Of a DNA stretch of 64,000 nucleotides, positions 32,284 through 45,077 are shown in pieces. Location of the stretch: contig MEHQ01002044.1 of assembly GCA_008828725.1 (NCBI GenBank), positions 73,839 through 137,838 of the forward strand, in the 5' to 3' direction. The position numbers were made by a program, and so were the translations under genes. The DNA is from Saccharina japonica (taxonomy: Eukaryota > Sar > Phaeophyceae > Laminariales > Laminariaceae). Position 1 is the stretch's first letter; each line of letters opens with the position of its first letter. The notes under the pieces are model-generated. The model was not told the DNA's origin. It searched no databases and was given only the letters and a program-made list of their open reading frames with translations.

Positions 32284-32294
32284 GGCTCATAACC
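32284..32294 (-). promoter_or_regulatory. Retrotransposon primer-binding site
   Basis: Minus strand GGTTATGAGCC lies immediately after the CA end of the LTR. The identical 11-mer follows the 5' LTR of the 5.9-kb element (58712-58722). The position and the TATGAGCC core suit an initiator-methionine tRNA primer of copia elements. Confidence 0.65.
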
Positions 32295-32860
32295 TGAAAT
32301 AATGACGCGTGTGTCGAGGCTCTGTCTCTGTGAATAGAGATGGCAGAGGTGGCACCGAGTGTCTGTGAAGATCACTTGTGAAAAAGAAGAAAAGTCATGG
32401 TTTGAAAAGCCGCTTATTTAGCCATATTGGAAAGAAGATTGACCTCAGGGAGATCAATGGAAAGGGAAGAAGAGAAGAGAAGAGGAGAAGAGGGAAGCGG
32501 AGTAGAGGAGTAAAGTAGAGGTGAGTAGAGTGATCGAGGTGGGCGATGCCTGCACCTGATCATCCCGGTACAATGCCCATGCTACGGGCAGTTACATTCT
32601 ACCGTAGTTGGTACTGTTCCCTCTAATGTTCTCTACAACGTTATTGGAACGTTCTACAGTAGCCACGTTCTCAGCATCGTTCCTGATGAAGATGCTTGGG
32701 ACATACAATGTGACGCACTACGAGTGAGACAAACTCGTAGTCTATCCGCATATTGCAATAACCCGAATATCTAGACTAAGATACTCATATACTCGTATCA
32801 GTGCGTAGTGACTGTGCATCACAATAGATACGTATGGATGTCAACGTCCATATGCTAACA
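32295..32860 (-). mobile_element. Copia-type 5' LTR, 566 bp
   Basis: Read on the minus strand it starts TGTTAGCATATGGACGTTGA and ends CATTATTTCA, with TG-CA ends and a primer-binding site right after. A purine-rich block (plus-strand coordinates 32459-32530) and the phrase AAGCCGCTTATTTAGCCAT resemble the LTRs of the 5.9-kb element. The second LTR of this element was not found in the window. Confidence 0.65.
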
Positions 32861-33482
32861 GACAAGTTCGTTTCGTGCGATTTAATTCAGTATTGAGTAC
32901 CCTCTCCCCCCCGCGCGCTGAACCTCGGCGGCCTCGACGGCCTCAGCGCCCCGGCCAGCGATCTCAGCGCCCAGTGGCACGGTCAGCGGCTTCGGTAACC
33001 CCGAGGGCTCCTACAGCCTCGGAGGCTTCGACGGAGAAGTGTACGGCGATAGTGCCGCCGGGCTTTTCGGCGCATCCCCCGGTCTGACTGGGCCGCCGGC
33101 CTTCTTGGCGCACCCCCGGTCTACGATACAAGGGCGGGAAAATGCCGAGCTATGAACAAGTCACCATCCGGAATGAGCTGGCGGTGAAGCATGCCGGAGA
33201 CCGGAAATAAATCAAGAACTGCCACGACGAGCAAACCCGTGCTCATACGATAACCTTCGGTGGCGAGACCCAGTGCTCGGGAAAAGGGGGCATCGAAGGG
33301 GCTACATTTAGGACACCTTCTCCGCCACCGACCCCCCCCCCCCCCCCCCACCCCCCATCCAGCGCCACCCGGATTTATCTTTCTGTCGGAAAGCATCTGG
33401 ACCTTTTGACGTAGGCAAACATCGCGTGAGCGAGGTCTATCATCAACAAAGTAGATGAAGGAGCCAAGGTCTACGAGTAGGA
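32861..33482. other. GC-rich segment, possibly once coding
   Basis: Positions 32920-33125 are strongly GC-rich and lack stops in some plus frames (GGFDGEVYGDSAAGLFGASP in one, an R/P-rich run in another). I cannot assign a product. A poly-C run lies at 33332-33350. Confidence 0.3.
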
Positions 33483-33791
33483 TTGTCAGGATTCGTCAAA
33501 ATTGAAGAGGAGCTTGACAATAGCATGCTGCAACATGTATGTGTGTTCCCTCTCTCTGCTCCGTTACCACACGCAGAATACCACGAACAGCCCGACAACG
33601 AACAACCGAACACTCTCAACACAAACGCCGCCTCGGTCCGTATGCGCCAGGAGGGTTATTCGCGAGCAGATACACTGACTTGGGCTGAGAACGAATGTGG
33701 TCTTAACGAGGGTATAGGGGTAGAGAAGGACCTGTGTGGGCTGTGCAACCACCGTGGTAGTCTGTGGCGTGTCCGGAAACGTTCTCGTTGA
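33483..33791 (+). CDS. Open frame of 102 codons, unknown
   Basis: A polar frame with EYHEQPDNEQPNTLNTNA and a Cys pair (CGLCNHRG) near the end. No family is recognised; no splice sites or neighbours support it. Confidence 0.15.
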   Translation: MSGFVKIEEELDNSMLQHVCVFPLSAPLPHAEYHEQPDNEQPNTLNTNAASVRMRQEGYSRADTLTWAENECGLNEGIGVEKDLCGLCNHRGSLWRVRKRSR

Positions 33792-35079
33792 TATTTTGGG
33801 GCGGTTCCTCCGCCATATATGTTACGTCGTGTGGGCATAACTTGGCGACTTTGATTCGTTAACAACAACGCCGACAACTGCCGCGAGGACCGCGGTGATG
33901 ATAACATGATACTTGTGACATGAAGCACAGTCATCGGGATGTGTTCTGACGACGGAGAATCTTGTGACGACGCCCTATCATATGTGTAGAGCGCTGTCGA
34001 CGAAGCGTGTCAAATCGTTACAGAGTGTGGTCTACGAAGCGGCACATAGCGAATATGCCAGGAAACGGCGCAGACGTTTTTTTTGTATTCCACCGCTCCT
34101 TCGTTGTTGTTGATTGGTTATAGTTTATTTGGTGATCGTTGGTCCTCGGTGATGACCTTATCCATCAGATCTGCGTTATTATGTTTTTAGCGTCATAATT
34201 TGCACGCGAATGTAGATTTCCATTTTCATGTTTTGTGTTCTGGGTTTTATGTCGAGCTACAAAAGAGATACTGAAAAGGTTGAGATATCCACGCGGCAGG
34301 CTGCGGAATGACCTGTCCTCCAGTGAGTTTTCCCTTCCGGGCCACTGAGAATAATCCTACATGGCAATTCGAAAGAGATAAAAAAAGTGAGAGATAATAT
34401 AGGGATACAATATAATATTGTACGAAGTATTTGTTTGTAGAGAGATAACGGCTTTTGTATAAAATTCTCACTAGCGTAATAGGCTCTGGTAGAAAGTGCT
34501 CCCGGGAGAGAGAGAGATAACCATTGTGGTGCTGTACAGCGAGACGAGTGCACGTTGAGCGGAGTAGCAGACCGCACGACCACAAGGCACCTTGGCTGTC
34601 AGGCTAGTAGCCAGCGCTGTTGTTTTTCCCACCCACCCAGCCCCTTTTTTTCTTAGGTAGGGGGAACGGAATTACCGCATATGGTATATATAGCATATAC
34701 CATCCTGTTTTTTTGTTTTTTGTTTGTGGTTGGATGGATTGGATTCCTTGAGGAGTGGGTCAATGGTAGGCACCATTGAGAATCTCGGCCACATCAGAGG
34801 CTGGGTATGTTTGGGCTCCGGCTATCCGTTTGCGAAGGCAAACTCGAGAAGTAGAGGTACTGGTAAGGTTGAGATATCTACGCGGCAGGCTGTGGGATGA
34901 CCTGTCCTGCCAGTGAGTTTTCCCTTCCGGGCCACTGAGAATAATAATACATAGCAATTCGAAAGATATACTATTACCTCTTTCGTATAGTATGAAGAAC
35001 ACGCGCCTTACCTTAGTCCTGTTTTGTATTTTTTGCGCTCAAATAAAAAGGTCTTACTGTAGTTCGCTACCATATACCA
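33792..35079 (+). repeat. Region with two direct copies of about 130 bp
   Basis: 34255-34385 and 34845-34975 share AAGGTTGAGATATCYACGCG, GCAGGCTG, ATGACCTGTCCT and TTTTCCCTTCCGGGCCACTG plus GAGAATAAT and GGCAATTCGAAAGA-like ends. They may be decayed termini of one element, but I cannot define its limits. Positions 33792-34254 hold nothing I recognise. Confidence 0.5.
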
Positions 35080-35345
35080 GGTATGTAGTATATACCCATT
35101 CCGGTTGGAGATAAAATGCCGGTTTACGAGAGGTTCTACTAACAAGCCTGATCAACCCTTCTCTTAAATCATAGAATGCGTTTACTAAAAGCCTTATACT
35201 AACCCATTCCGATTTAAGAGAAACGGCTATGTAGGAGAGGTCAAATGGCTTGGCACGGGTATTCTAAAAGCGCTACGAATGCAATGCCCATTCCGGTTTT
35301 TGAGATGTACCGAGTTAAGAGACTTCTACTTCCCCTCTTAAATTG
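35080..35345 (+). repeat. Degenerate CCCATTCCGGTTT repeats
   Basis: CCCATTCCG(G/A)TT recurs at about 35093, 35204 and 35288, each followed within 40 bp by (C/T)TTAAGAGA or CTCTTAAAT. Units are about 90-110 bp and much diverged. Confidence 0.45.
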
Positions 35346-37085
35346 TAGCCCCCCCTGTATCCGGTGTATTTTTACTTGTAAATCTATACTATTAATATAT
35401 ACCAGGTATACAACACGCATGATAACACACATGATAACACACACCCCGACTATTTTCTCAGCTGATTTCCTCGACAGCTGGGTCGTAGCTCAAGCGCCGA
35501 GCGATGCATCTATGGAAAGGTCTCGATGAAATGGTTCGCAACCCGCCATTTCCGTTGTGTGTTACACTGTATCCACGTTACTTTTGACCTTTGAAGCCAG
35601 TTAACCGTAAGTGTGTGCATCGGTCCTGTGTCAGGAGAGAAAACGCTGATGAGACGAAGAGCGGGCAGAAACCCTGCGGGAGCCTTACGTTCTCTAACGC
35701 TGTCAATTGTTTGCCGTGTATCCAAGGGTACGCGAAAACAAAATCGACACCCCCACCTTTGGTTTTTTAGACCCAGACAGGGGGTATACTAAAACCAAGT
35801 AAAAAATTAGACAAAAAGCGCGTTTGTTTTTATTCGTACGTAAAGAAATCCCATCCAACCGATCTGTTTTCCATTCTGACCTGTTTAGGAGTGTGGTCTC
35901 GTTTTCCCTTTTGTCGTCTACTGATGTAACTGTCATACTGTCAACCAATGCATACCATTCCCCGCTGTGACCGCCATAATTGTTCATCTGTTTCGCATCA
36001 GGAGGAAAGAAAAGCGCCGGTGAGACGAGGGTGCGGGCGAAAAGCCGTGTGGGAGGCGTTCACATTTTCGAAAGGCGTGTTTCTACGAGCAGATGGAGGC
36101 GGAGCTGGGTGCAACGACCCGGTCCCTTCCCCCCCTGGCATGTGAGTTATGTTCCTGTTTCTTTTTGTTACGCGTGCTACGATAGAGGTACGTTGCCCTT
36201 TTTAGACAAAATACTCTGGCTGACGAGGCTCCCTAATGTTTTGTGACTTGAGTACAGTAAAGCGACCTAAAACACGACAAGTGTCTTATTGTATGGATTA
36301 AAGAGTCTACTATTAATGTTTGGCATAACTTATCAGCCACTGATGCTGCTCTTTAAGCGTTTTTTCATGGATCGCTCACAGGTTTACCCGGGAAATATGT
36401 CTATAATATTTTGCCTTCTCCGCCTATCATATCATACGAATACGTAGTCATCATTCGTAGTTAATTTCAACGGTCTCAACTTTCTATCTCCGTTTGGTTT
36501 TCAGGCTTATGGTAGGCATTTTTTCGTTTTCACTTGTACGTAGCGAGATGGGGACGACATTGAAGTACGATGCAATAGGAGCGTGAGGCTACTCTAGGAA
36601 CTAACTCACACCACAACACTACCACCGCCGCGTTACATTGATCTCGCGGACCGGAGCGATGAACCATGTCTCGTTCATATCGTTTAGCTCTCCTTCCATC
36701 CCATATTTTATACGTTCGTTCCTCCTTTCTTTGTGTTTCGGGCGGGAATGTAGTTGTGGTCTGCATCTTCATGCCGTCTCCGGCTACCGTTATTACGTCA
36801 TTACAGCAAACACGACTACGTAACACGTACGTAACACACAACGCACGTGATCACGTACTACTTACACCTCCTTCCCCTGGCCAAACCATGACAACGTTCC
36901 ACCTCCACGTCCTTGGCAGCCCAGCTCGTACATATGCATGTTTTACTACGAGTGCTACTTCTTATGTATATCACAGCATTGCATGCAATGCGGCTGTTGT
37001 TGTGTATGACGTGTTCAGCAGGGTAACGTTCGTTTTAATGTTTTACTCTGGGTCCAAGTTTCAAGCATCTATCTTATGAAATTCT
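35346..37085. other. Intergenic DNA
   Basis: A possible diverged duplication pairs 35630-35700 with 35998-36065 (TGAGACGA..GCGGGC..GGGAG in the same order). Frames at 36530-36841 and 36666-37079 are unassigned. No gene is recognised. Confidence 0.35.
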
Positions 37086-37090
37086 ACTAT

Positions 37091-37117
37091 TCTATCTGTC
37101 TGTCTGTCTGTCTGTCT
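37091..37117 (+). repeat. (CTGT)n microsatellite
   Basis: About six tandem CTGT units read directly. Confidence 0.85.
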
Positions 37118-37329
37118 CTTTGTAATTGGGTGGCGCTAGCCAGACCGGTTCATCCCCATCTAGCCCCATGGGTGGGGAGGCTGGGTGTCACAACCCGCAG
37201 AACACCGGGTCCCATGCCGCGTCGAGCCGTGGCCGTGGCACAATCCCGATGCAGGTCTGACAACCATCTAGCCAGCCTAGCTGCTGGCTAACAATTTTTT
37301 TATTACTATTCTGCGGGCTGATTGTTTGC

Positions 37330-40300
37330 TAAAATCCATTCCAGTGGCCTTTGGCTCTTTCGAAAACATCGGTGCTGAAAAAGCCATCGAGGTTCCGCCA
37401 CACCCGGGGACGATAGGGTCCCATCCCCGGATTAGAAATCCCTCCGTATATCTACAACTCCAATCAACCAGGGACAAAAACGGCGATTCCACGGGTCGAC
37501 ACTGCCCAGCACGGTATGGAAACCCCACCCCCATCAGTTGATCACTGATTGACTGAGGTTCAGGGAGCCAGCGGCACCAGGGGACGATAATGTCCCATCC
37601 CCGGATCATAAATGCTTCCATACATGGGTACAACCCCAACGAACCGGGGACGAATACGGACATCTCCAGGGTCGATACCGCCCCACAATGTGTGGAAACC
37701 CCAACCCCACAGGATAATTTACGGTTGGCTGGATCTCATGGAGCCAGCGCGCGGCGAGAATTGCCCCTCGGGGAAACGTCGAAGTCCCGCCACATCCGGA
37801 GATTATATGATACCATCCCCGGATCAGACATCCTTCCATACATCTACAACTCCAACAACGCGGGGACGCAAACTGACACCCCCGGGTCGATTCTGCCCCG
37901 CAAGGTGTGAAAACCCCAACACCACTTGCTGATTGCTGATTTGGCTGGGGCGCTGGAGTACATAAAGTCAGCGCGCAGTGAGAGTCGCCCCTCGGGGCAA
38001 CGGCGAGGTCCCGCCGCACCCGCGGATAGTAAAGTCCCATCCCCGGAAAAGAGATCCTTCCATGCAACTACAACTCCAACGACCGGGGGACGCAAACGCA
38101 CGCCCCCCGGGTCGATACCGCCCCGCAAGGTGTGGAAACTCCAACCCCCACGTGCAAATTCATGGTTACCTGGCCCTCATAAAGCTAGCGTGCGTCGAAA
38201 GTTGCCCCTCGGAGCAACGTCGAAGTCCTGCCGCACACGGAGTTAGTAACGTCTCATCCCCGGATTAGAAATACTTCCATACATCAACAAATCCAACGAC
38301 CCGAGGACGAAAACGGACACCCTCCGGGTCGATACCGCCCCGCAAGTTGTGGAATCCCCACCACCACTGGCTGGAGTTTGTATGGCCAGCGCGTAGCGAG
38401 AGTTTCCCCTCGGGGCAACGGCGAAGTCCCGCCGCACCCGGGGATAATAAATTCCCATCCCCGGATCGTAGATCCTTCCATACATGTACAACTCCAACGA
38501 CCGGGGGACCAAACAAAAATAAGTCGGGTCGATACCGCCCCGCAAGGTGTGGAAAACCCAGCCCCACGGGTTGGCTGGGGCGCTGGAGTTCATAGAGCCA
38601 GCGCGCAGAGAAATTATCTCCTCGAGGCAACGGCGAGGTCCCGTCGCACCCGGGGATAATAAACTCCCATCCCCGGATCATGAATCCTTCCACGCATTAA
38701 CAACTTCATCGGGCGGGGAACGAAAACGGACAACCTCCGGGTCGATACCACCCCGCAAGGTGTGGAAACCCCAACCCCACGGGCTAATTCACGGTTGTCT
38801 GGCCCTTTCGAATATAGAGCCAGCGTGCGGCGAGAGTTGCCCCTCGAGGCAACAGCGAAGTCTCGCCGAACCCGGGGATGATAACGTCCGATCCCGGATC
38901 TGAAACCCTTTCGTCCATGTACAACTCCAACGACTGGGGGACGAAACCGGACATCCCCCATCCACCGGGTCGATACTGCCCCTCAAGGTGTGGAAACCCC
39001 AACCCCACTGGCTAATTCACGGTTGCCTGCCCTCATAGAACCAGCGTGCGGCGAGAGTTACCCCTCGGGGCAACAGTGAAGTCCCGCCGCACCCGGGGGT
39101 GATAACGTCCTATCCACGGATCAGAAATACTTTCATACATCAACAAGTCCAACGACCCCAGGACGAAAACGGACATCCTCCATCCCCCGGGTCGATACCG
39201 CTACGCAAGGTGTGGAAGCCCCAACCGCACGGGCTAATTCACGGTTGCCTTGCCCTCATAGAGCCAGCGTGGGGCGAGAGTTTCCCCTCGGAGCAACTGC
39301 GAAGTCCCGCCGCACCCGGGGATGACAACGTCCCATCCCCGGATCATAAGTACTTTCATACATGAACAACTCCTGTAACCCGGGGACGAAAACGGTCATC
39401 CTCCGGGTCGATACCGCTTCGCAAGGTGTGGAAACTCCACCACTATTGGCTGATTGCTGATTTGGCTGAGGCGCTGGAGTTTATGGAGCCAGCGCGCAGC
39501 GAGAGTTGCACCTCGGGGCAACCGTGAGGTTCCGCCGCACCTGGGGATGATACGGTCCCATTCCTGGATCATAAACCCTTCCATACATCTACAACTCCAA
39601 CAACCCGGGGACGCAAACGGACACCCCCCGGGTCGATACCGCACCGCAAGGTGTAGTAACCCCAACTCCACACGCTGATGTACGCTTGGCAGGCGCTTAT
39701 GAAGCCGGCGCGCGGCGACAGTCGCCCTCGGGGCAACGACGAGGTCCCGTCGTACCCGGGGATGATAATATCCCATCCCTGGATCAGAAATCCTTCCATA
39801 CATCCACAACTCCAACAACCTGGAGACAAAAACTGACATTCCCCGGGTCGATACCTCCCCGCAATGTGTGGAAACCCCAATACCACGGGCTGATTTACGG
39901 TTTGCTGGCGCTCATGAAGTCGGTGCGCGGCGACAGTCGCCCTTGGGGCAACGACGAGGTCCCGCCGCCCCCGGGGATGATAACACATCATCCCTTGATC
40001 ATAAACCCTTCCATACATCTACAACTCCAACAACCTGGGGACTATAACGGACATCCCCCGGGTCGATACTTCCCCGCAATGTGTGGAAACCCCAATACCA
40101 CGAGCTGATTTACGGTTGGCTGGCTCTCATGGAGCCAACGCGCGGCGAGAGTTGCCCCTCGGGGCAACGACGAGGTCCCGCCGCACCCGGGGATGATAAC
40201 GACCCGTCCCCGGATCAGAAATTGTTGCGTACATGTACATCTCCAACAACCTCGGGACGAAAACAGGCACCCCCCGAGTTGATACCGCCCCGCAAGGTGT

Positions 40301-40470
40301 GGAAACCCCAACCCCACGTGCTGATTTACTTTCCGGCTGGGGTTCATGGCCGATGTTCCGCTGCACTCGGGGGTGGTAAGGCCCCATCCCCGAATCATAT
40401 ATCCTTCAATATATGTGCACCTCCAACAAAACGGACATCCCCCGGGTCGATAGCGCCCCGCATGGGGGTC
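37330..40470 (+). repeat. Satellite array, about 15 units of about 211 bp
   Basis: The landmark GGGTCGATACCGCCCCGCAA recurs with variation near 37493, 37669, 37887, 38109, 38328, 38526, 38740, 38968, 39190, 39405, 39630, 39847, 40062, 40278 and 40445, a mean spacing of about 211 bp (range about 170-230). Each unit also has GGTGTGGAAACCCCAACCCC, a palindrome GTTGCCCCTCGGGGCAAC (perfect at 40151-40168), CGCCGCACCCGGGGATGATA and CATCCCCGGATCA. Diverged units and indels suggest age. Open frames of 90-150 codons on both strands come from this repetition, for example GLGFPHLAGRYRPGG on minus, and no single frame spans the array. Confidence 0.9.
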
Positions 40471-40553
40471 CTAATGTTTTGGTCCAGAGTGGTACATCAC
40501 AGCACACTGTTAATATGAGTACTATGTACAACACCAGGGACTTACATATATAC

Positions 40554-41783
40554 TACTAGGGAATAAGTGGCCCTCCCGCCCCCACGGCGGTAGGGCCAGA
40601 TTGAAGCAAGTAGAAATGGAGATGATAGAGGGTCGAAATAAATATAATAGGAATACATAGGAAACAAATTGACGGCGAAGGTTAATAGGAGTACAAATAA
40701 TGGTGAAGAAAATAGAAACGATGGGGACATAAACACAACCAAAGATACAAGAGCTGCCAAACAGTTAGACTTTGCGCATAGGTTTCCTTTGTTTCCGTGG
40801 TTTTCAAACTATGCCAATCTCTGTTGCAGCGTCTTGTTTTATATCCTCGATGTTATGAGTGGGTCAACAATGAAGCTCATGCTGCACATGTCGGATGGCA
40901 AATGATGATGATAAGAATGATAGATATAATACGCTGAAGAAGACAGGAGAAGACAAGAAACAATAACGCAACATGTAAAACACAAGACTGTCAACCTGAT
41001 GACTCCGGAATTAAAGAAGAGTAAACAACGTCGACAGCTCTAGCACAAAGCGTGTAGGGGCAAACCTATCCTCGGTTGTCAATATTACAATGTCGGCGGA
41101 TTTTCGAAGTCTAGATATAGGCCAACATACGAGTATAAGCATCCGTGCATGAACACATCCCTGCGTAAATATAAACGATCTTGCTCACGACTGTGGCCTT
41201 GGCTAGGGTGAACAGTCACCGTCGCCAGTGTACGAGAGAGTGCTGTGTGCTGTCTTACGTACTCATATATCACTCGTATACCTGCACATATATACTCGTA
41301 CGAAGTGCTTCTTGGAGCCGGGTCGTGGATACCAAACAACAACACTATACGACTGTACGTCAACTCAACACTACTATACACCATCATCAGCACTTATACG
41401 AGTACCATCACCAGTGTGGTACGAGAGGAGACAGGTGTCTTATGAACTCGTATACTCGTACATATGATATATACCTGCACATACATACATCTTGTCGGAA
41501 GCGCCGGTAACATCTTGTCGGAGATCGAGTAACCACTAGGCATACACTGTAAGATCTCCCATGCAAGTATCACCAATTCACCCTGTCATAAGATCTCCGT
41601 ATCTTATCGTGCAAACCAGATCTCGTGTGATCAACAACCTGGCGTCTCTTCGACGCGTACACAGACAAGAAGGAAAGTGCCACAGGCTCAAGCTGTGAAC
41701 CTGGAGCCCGTATTCATACTTGTATTCATACGAGTACGCATGTACGACGGGGATGCGTAGTTGATACCAGGTTCGTTCATACC
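40554..41783 (-). mobile_element. 1.2-kb repeat 'X', copy 2 (inverted)
   Basis: The reverse complement of 20513-21687 end to end, from CCTAGTA at the left edge to GGTTCGTTCATACC at the right edge. Copy 1 is 55 bp shorter because of small indels. No target duplication was found. See copy 1 for content. Confidence 0.78.
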
Positions 41784-43692
41784 AACGAGTACATAAATGC
41801 AGATAATAAAAACCGTTGGTCAAATACAAGCACGAGTAGTACAAGAGGAAAAATTCTAGAGCCCAGCAAACACAAAAACAACCAAACTGCCAACTAACTG
41901 ATAAGTGTGATGTTATGAGCGCCAGCGGTGTGTCTGCGTGCCCGCTCTATGTCACTGCTGCTGGGTGTCGTATGTACAGCAGCAGTAGTAGCAGCGTAGT
42001 TGCTTGTGTGTTGCTGGTTGCTTGTGTGTGCAAATTCGCTGTGTGTCAAATTGTGTGGGGTTTCCACTGGGAATCACGAGTTTGTTTTTGCGGGCAGGTT
42101 CTTAAAGTTCGCCTGAGCGGGCGGTTTTACGGCGGCTGAACACCGCCAACAGAGCAAGACTAAGAACGACAGAAAAGGGCAGCCAGCCGGAGCACACCAA
42201 AAGCACCTTCCAGCCAGCCGAGGCAGGTTTGTGCCCGTAGTACAGGCAGGTTCTACCAGCTAGTCGGTCTGGTACCAGGACACCTAATAATAAACAGGAA
42301 ATCTGGTCCAGGCTGGATTTCTTATTTGAGAGAGGGTGCTTTCTATACTAATGTCAAGATAACGACTGCAGAATTTCTTATTCCCCTCTAAATATCAGCC
42401 TGGCTTTCTTATAATTTTTAATAGGATGTTTCTTATTATTAATAGGTGTCTTGTACCCTGTACTGACTGTACTGAACAATGCATGTTGCTGCTCTGTACG
42501 AGGTTGGAGCTACAGCAGCAACTTACTATTATATAGCAACGGTATCCGTCGTCTACTGCTGTAGGCTGTCGACTGCTGCAGCAGCTCAATCAGCAATATA
42601 CGTATGTATCGAGCAAGGGGACGACACACCAACCATCCCCGTGTTGCGCAACACGGCCCAACTTCACAGCGACCCAGGGATACAGGCTAAAGGTATCACC
42701 AAGTAAGTACTGCTGTAGAAAGACGCCCGTGGATAAGACTCAGTATAGCGAAGCAAATTTCTATGGCAAGGCAAGCCAAGGCAGGGTAGGGCAGGGCAAC
42801 CTTCGCTACCGGGCCCGCCCTGCGGGAATGCTGGTCAATAGAACAGAGTCGTGGACATTATTCCGCCATACATGCATAGGGCCACATCGAGAGCGGCAGG
42901 GCAAGCAGAGCAGCAAGATAAGAAAAGACACAAACCTGCAACAAATGTTTGCCTCAACGGACACTGCAGCTCACCAGTTTTATGTCTGTTGAGGGCCAAG
43001 GCCTGGACACGCAGCAATGGCTACTGTGAGCGCGGCACCTTGCAGGGGAGCATGGAAGGCTGGGAATGCAGACAGCAGTGAGGCCCTGGCAGGCTGGACC
43101 CTGGACGCAGGACTTGTGCTGCCTGCAGGAAGCGAAGCAGAAGTGTCCTAAAGAATTCCCCTTCTCGTTTGACCAATGAGCGAACTCGAGACTGTTGGGA
43201 ACTACCAATCCGCGCGCGGGATGCAGTACGGACGGTCTGCTGTGAAATCAATACGTATTAAATCAATACGTATATACGCATTGTCCTCGTATATACGAAT
43301 CGTGCGCATCCGAAAGCTACGTACGCTACGTACCGCCATCCTTGCTGTGCCTCGCTCCCCTCTCCTCCTCGTGATCTGTACCACTGACTCTGTATTCGTA
43401 TATAGCTCCCCGGGAAATAAGAGCCGGCTGTACGTAAGAAGAGCATGTGTAAAGTGAGCAGTACCACATTGCTGCTACCACAGCAGTACAAGTACTACTA
43501 CAACTGCTGTTACGTAGATCTCGGACCCCCACGTCACATGATCGGGACATCGGGATCATTCAGGGCAGATAGATGTACTGCTGTACGAGTACTCCTGATC
43601 TGCACGATCTATGAATACGAAATACAGCAGCAGTATGAAATGTGTATGTACAGCAATAGTAGTGGTATCCCATACATATATACGTACGGCAG
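41784..43692. other. Intergenic DNA
   Basis: Small frames (for example 42479-42706 and 43176-43457) carry no known motif. Words TACTGCTGTA and TACAGCAGTA are frequent. Positions 42760-42830 have a purine/GGCA-rich run (GGCAAGGCAAGCCAAGGCAG). Confidence 0.35.
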
Positions 43693-44328
43693 CAAGGGCG
43701 CACAAAAAAAAAAGAAAACGACACTACACACCTAGGAAGGTCAGAATGAAAAACAAACCGGATCGCTGTGATCACAGGACGAAATAAATGAGCAAAAACC
43801 ATTTTTTTTTCGTTTTTTGTTCCCTTTGTTTAACTTGGTTTTAGAGACCCCCCCTATTTTTTTTTCGCTGGTCGGGGCGGGGGGGTAATTAAATAAAGTT
43901 ATTATAAATACGTCAGCTGTTGAGTTCAACCGATTGAATAGTAGATACTCAACTTTGCGAGCTGCGTAGAAATTTTGTTCGTATGTGTTATTTGTTATTT
44001 GTGGTATTGGCAAGGTATTGGTGTAGGTTTCGTGATGTACTAGGAGCCTGGTAGTTACTACTCGATTTTATAATAAGCCGTTCGCGCGTGCTATGTGTTT
44101 ATTCCTCGTTAAGGATATGGTTCAGTGACTCCCCTGGATACTACCCGGGTCAGCAGGACAATGTAACAAGGGTATCCCATGATCATTCTGCGCACTGATA
44201 CTATATAACCCAATTAAAAAAAAACTTGACTTATTGTTTTCTGGGATCACAACGGTCCGGTTTCTTCCCTCCAATATAGGGGGGGTGGGGTGTGTGGTGT
44301 CGATAACTTTTTTGTTTGTGCGCCCTTG
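43693..44328 (+). mobile_element. CAAGGG-ended DNA element, copy B (636 bp)
   Basis: It starts CAAGGGCGCACAAAAAA and ends TTTTTTGTTTGTGCGCCCTTG, a near-perfect inverted pair. It is flanked by the 7-bp duplication ACGGCAG (43686-43692 and 44329-44335). Left and right parts match copies A and C. Between them is about 320 bp of interior (43893-44210) absent from copy A. Part of that interior (AAATACGTCAGCTG, TTGAGTTC, ACTCAACTTTGC) recurs at 47714-47770. No transposase is seen. Confidence 0.85.
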
Positions 44329-45077
44329 ACGGCAGGCGTAATATAGTGCATGTTGCCGGGTAGGGGCCGGATGATCTGAATGATCAAGTACTACAGCAGT
44401 ACTACTACTGCTGGCTGTTGTACATGTTTCCTGGGTTGGATCTGTCGTGCTGTACCTGGTATACTGCTACTATTAATAACTATATACCAGGTACAGGTAC
44501 AGCAGCAGCAGTACGGCTTTATCCTATACCTGGTGCAGTTCATGATGCACAATGCACAACATCAATCACATAACGGCAGACATGAGATCTACTGTACGTA
44601 GTAACTGCTGTGCTGTAGATTACTGCACCTACAGATCACCTAGATCGTGATGATCTGTGTCCGATATGTTGTACATCATGAATCATGACATTTCACACAA
44701 CTCTTTGGGGGTCTTTCTTCCGTTGGCGGAGTGGGAGTATAAAGATACTGTACCCCAACGGGGTGGACGTACCGGGGGCCACGTGGAAAGGGTTTCCGAC
44801 GGTAAACGATGTACCAACTAACTGTAGAGTTGGGCTCAAGGATACAGCCCGATTATTTTGTATCAGGTACGAGTACTTGGATATCGTGAGAAGATGTGGG
44901 TTGGGGTGGAAACACCCTCTCCTCCTGTGCCGATACTTCCTCCGCTCTCCTGACTGTAAAATGTCCGTACTGCTGCTGTAAACTGGACTGGCCTGCTCAG
45001 CGCTAGATTGCCTACTCAACGGCACTGTTGCACTAATGAGTAGGGCCGACAAATCCGTCAATACAATGTGTACTATT
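44329..45077. other. Intergenic DNA with an unassigned frame
   Basis: A 98-codon plus frame (44685-44981) and a 122-codon minus frame (44693-45061) overlap; neither is recognised. ACCTGGTAT-type words at 44454-44535 are dense. Confidence 0.3.

Noticed and set aside
32041-32293. Minus-strand exon with acceptor and donor (MSLDFGLRADWHHG)
   Set aside because: The supposed acceptor is the end of an LTR followed by a primer-binding site, so the region is retrotransposon leader.
37606-39839. Several 90-150-codon minus frames in the satellite as genes
   Set aside because: They repeat with the satellite unit, change frame from unit to unit and have no start or domain.
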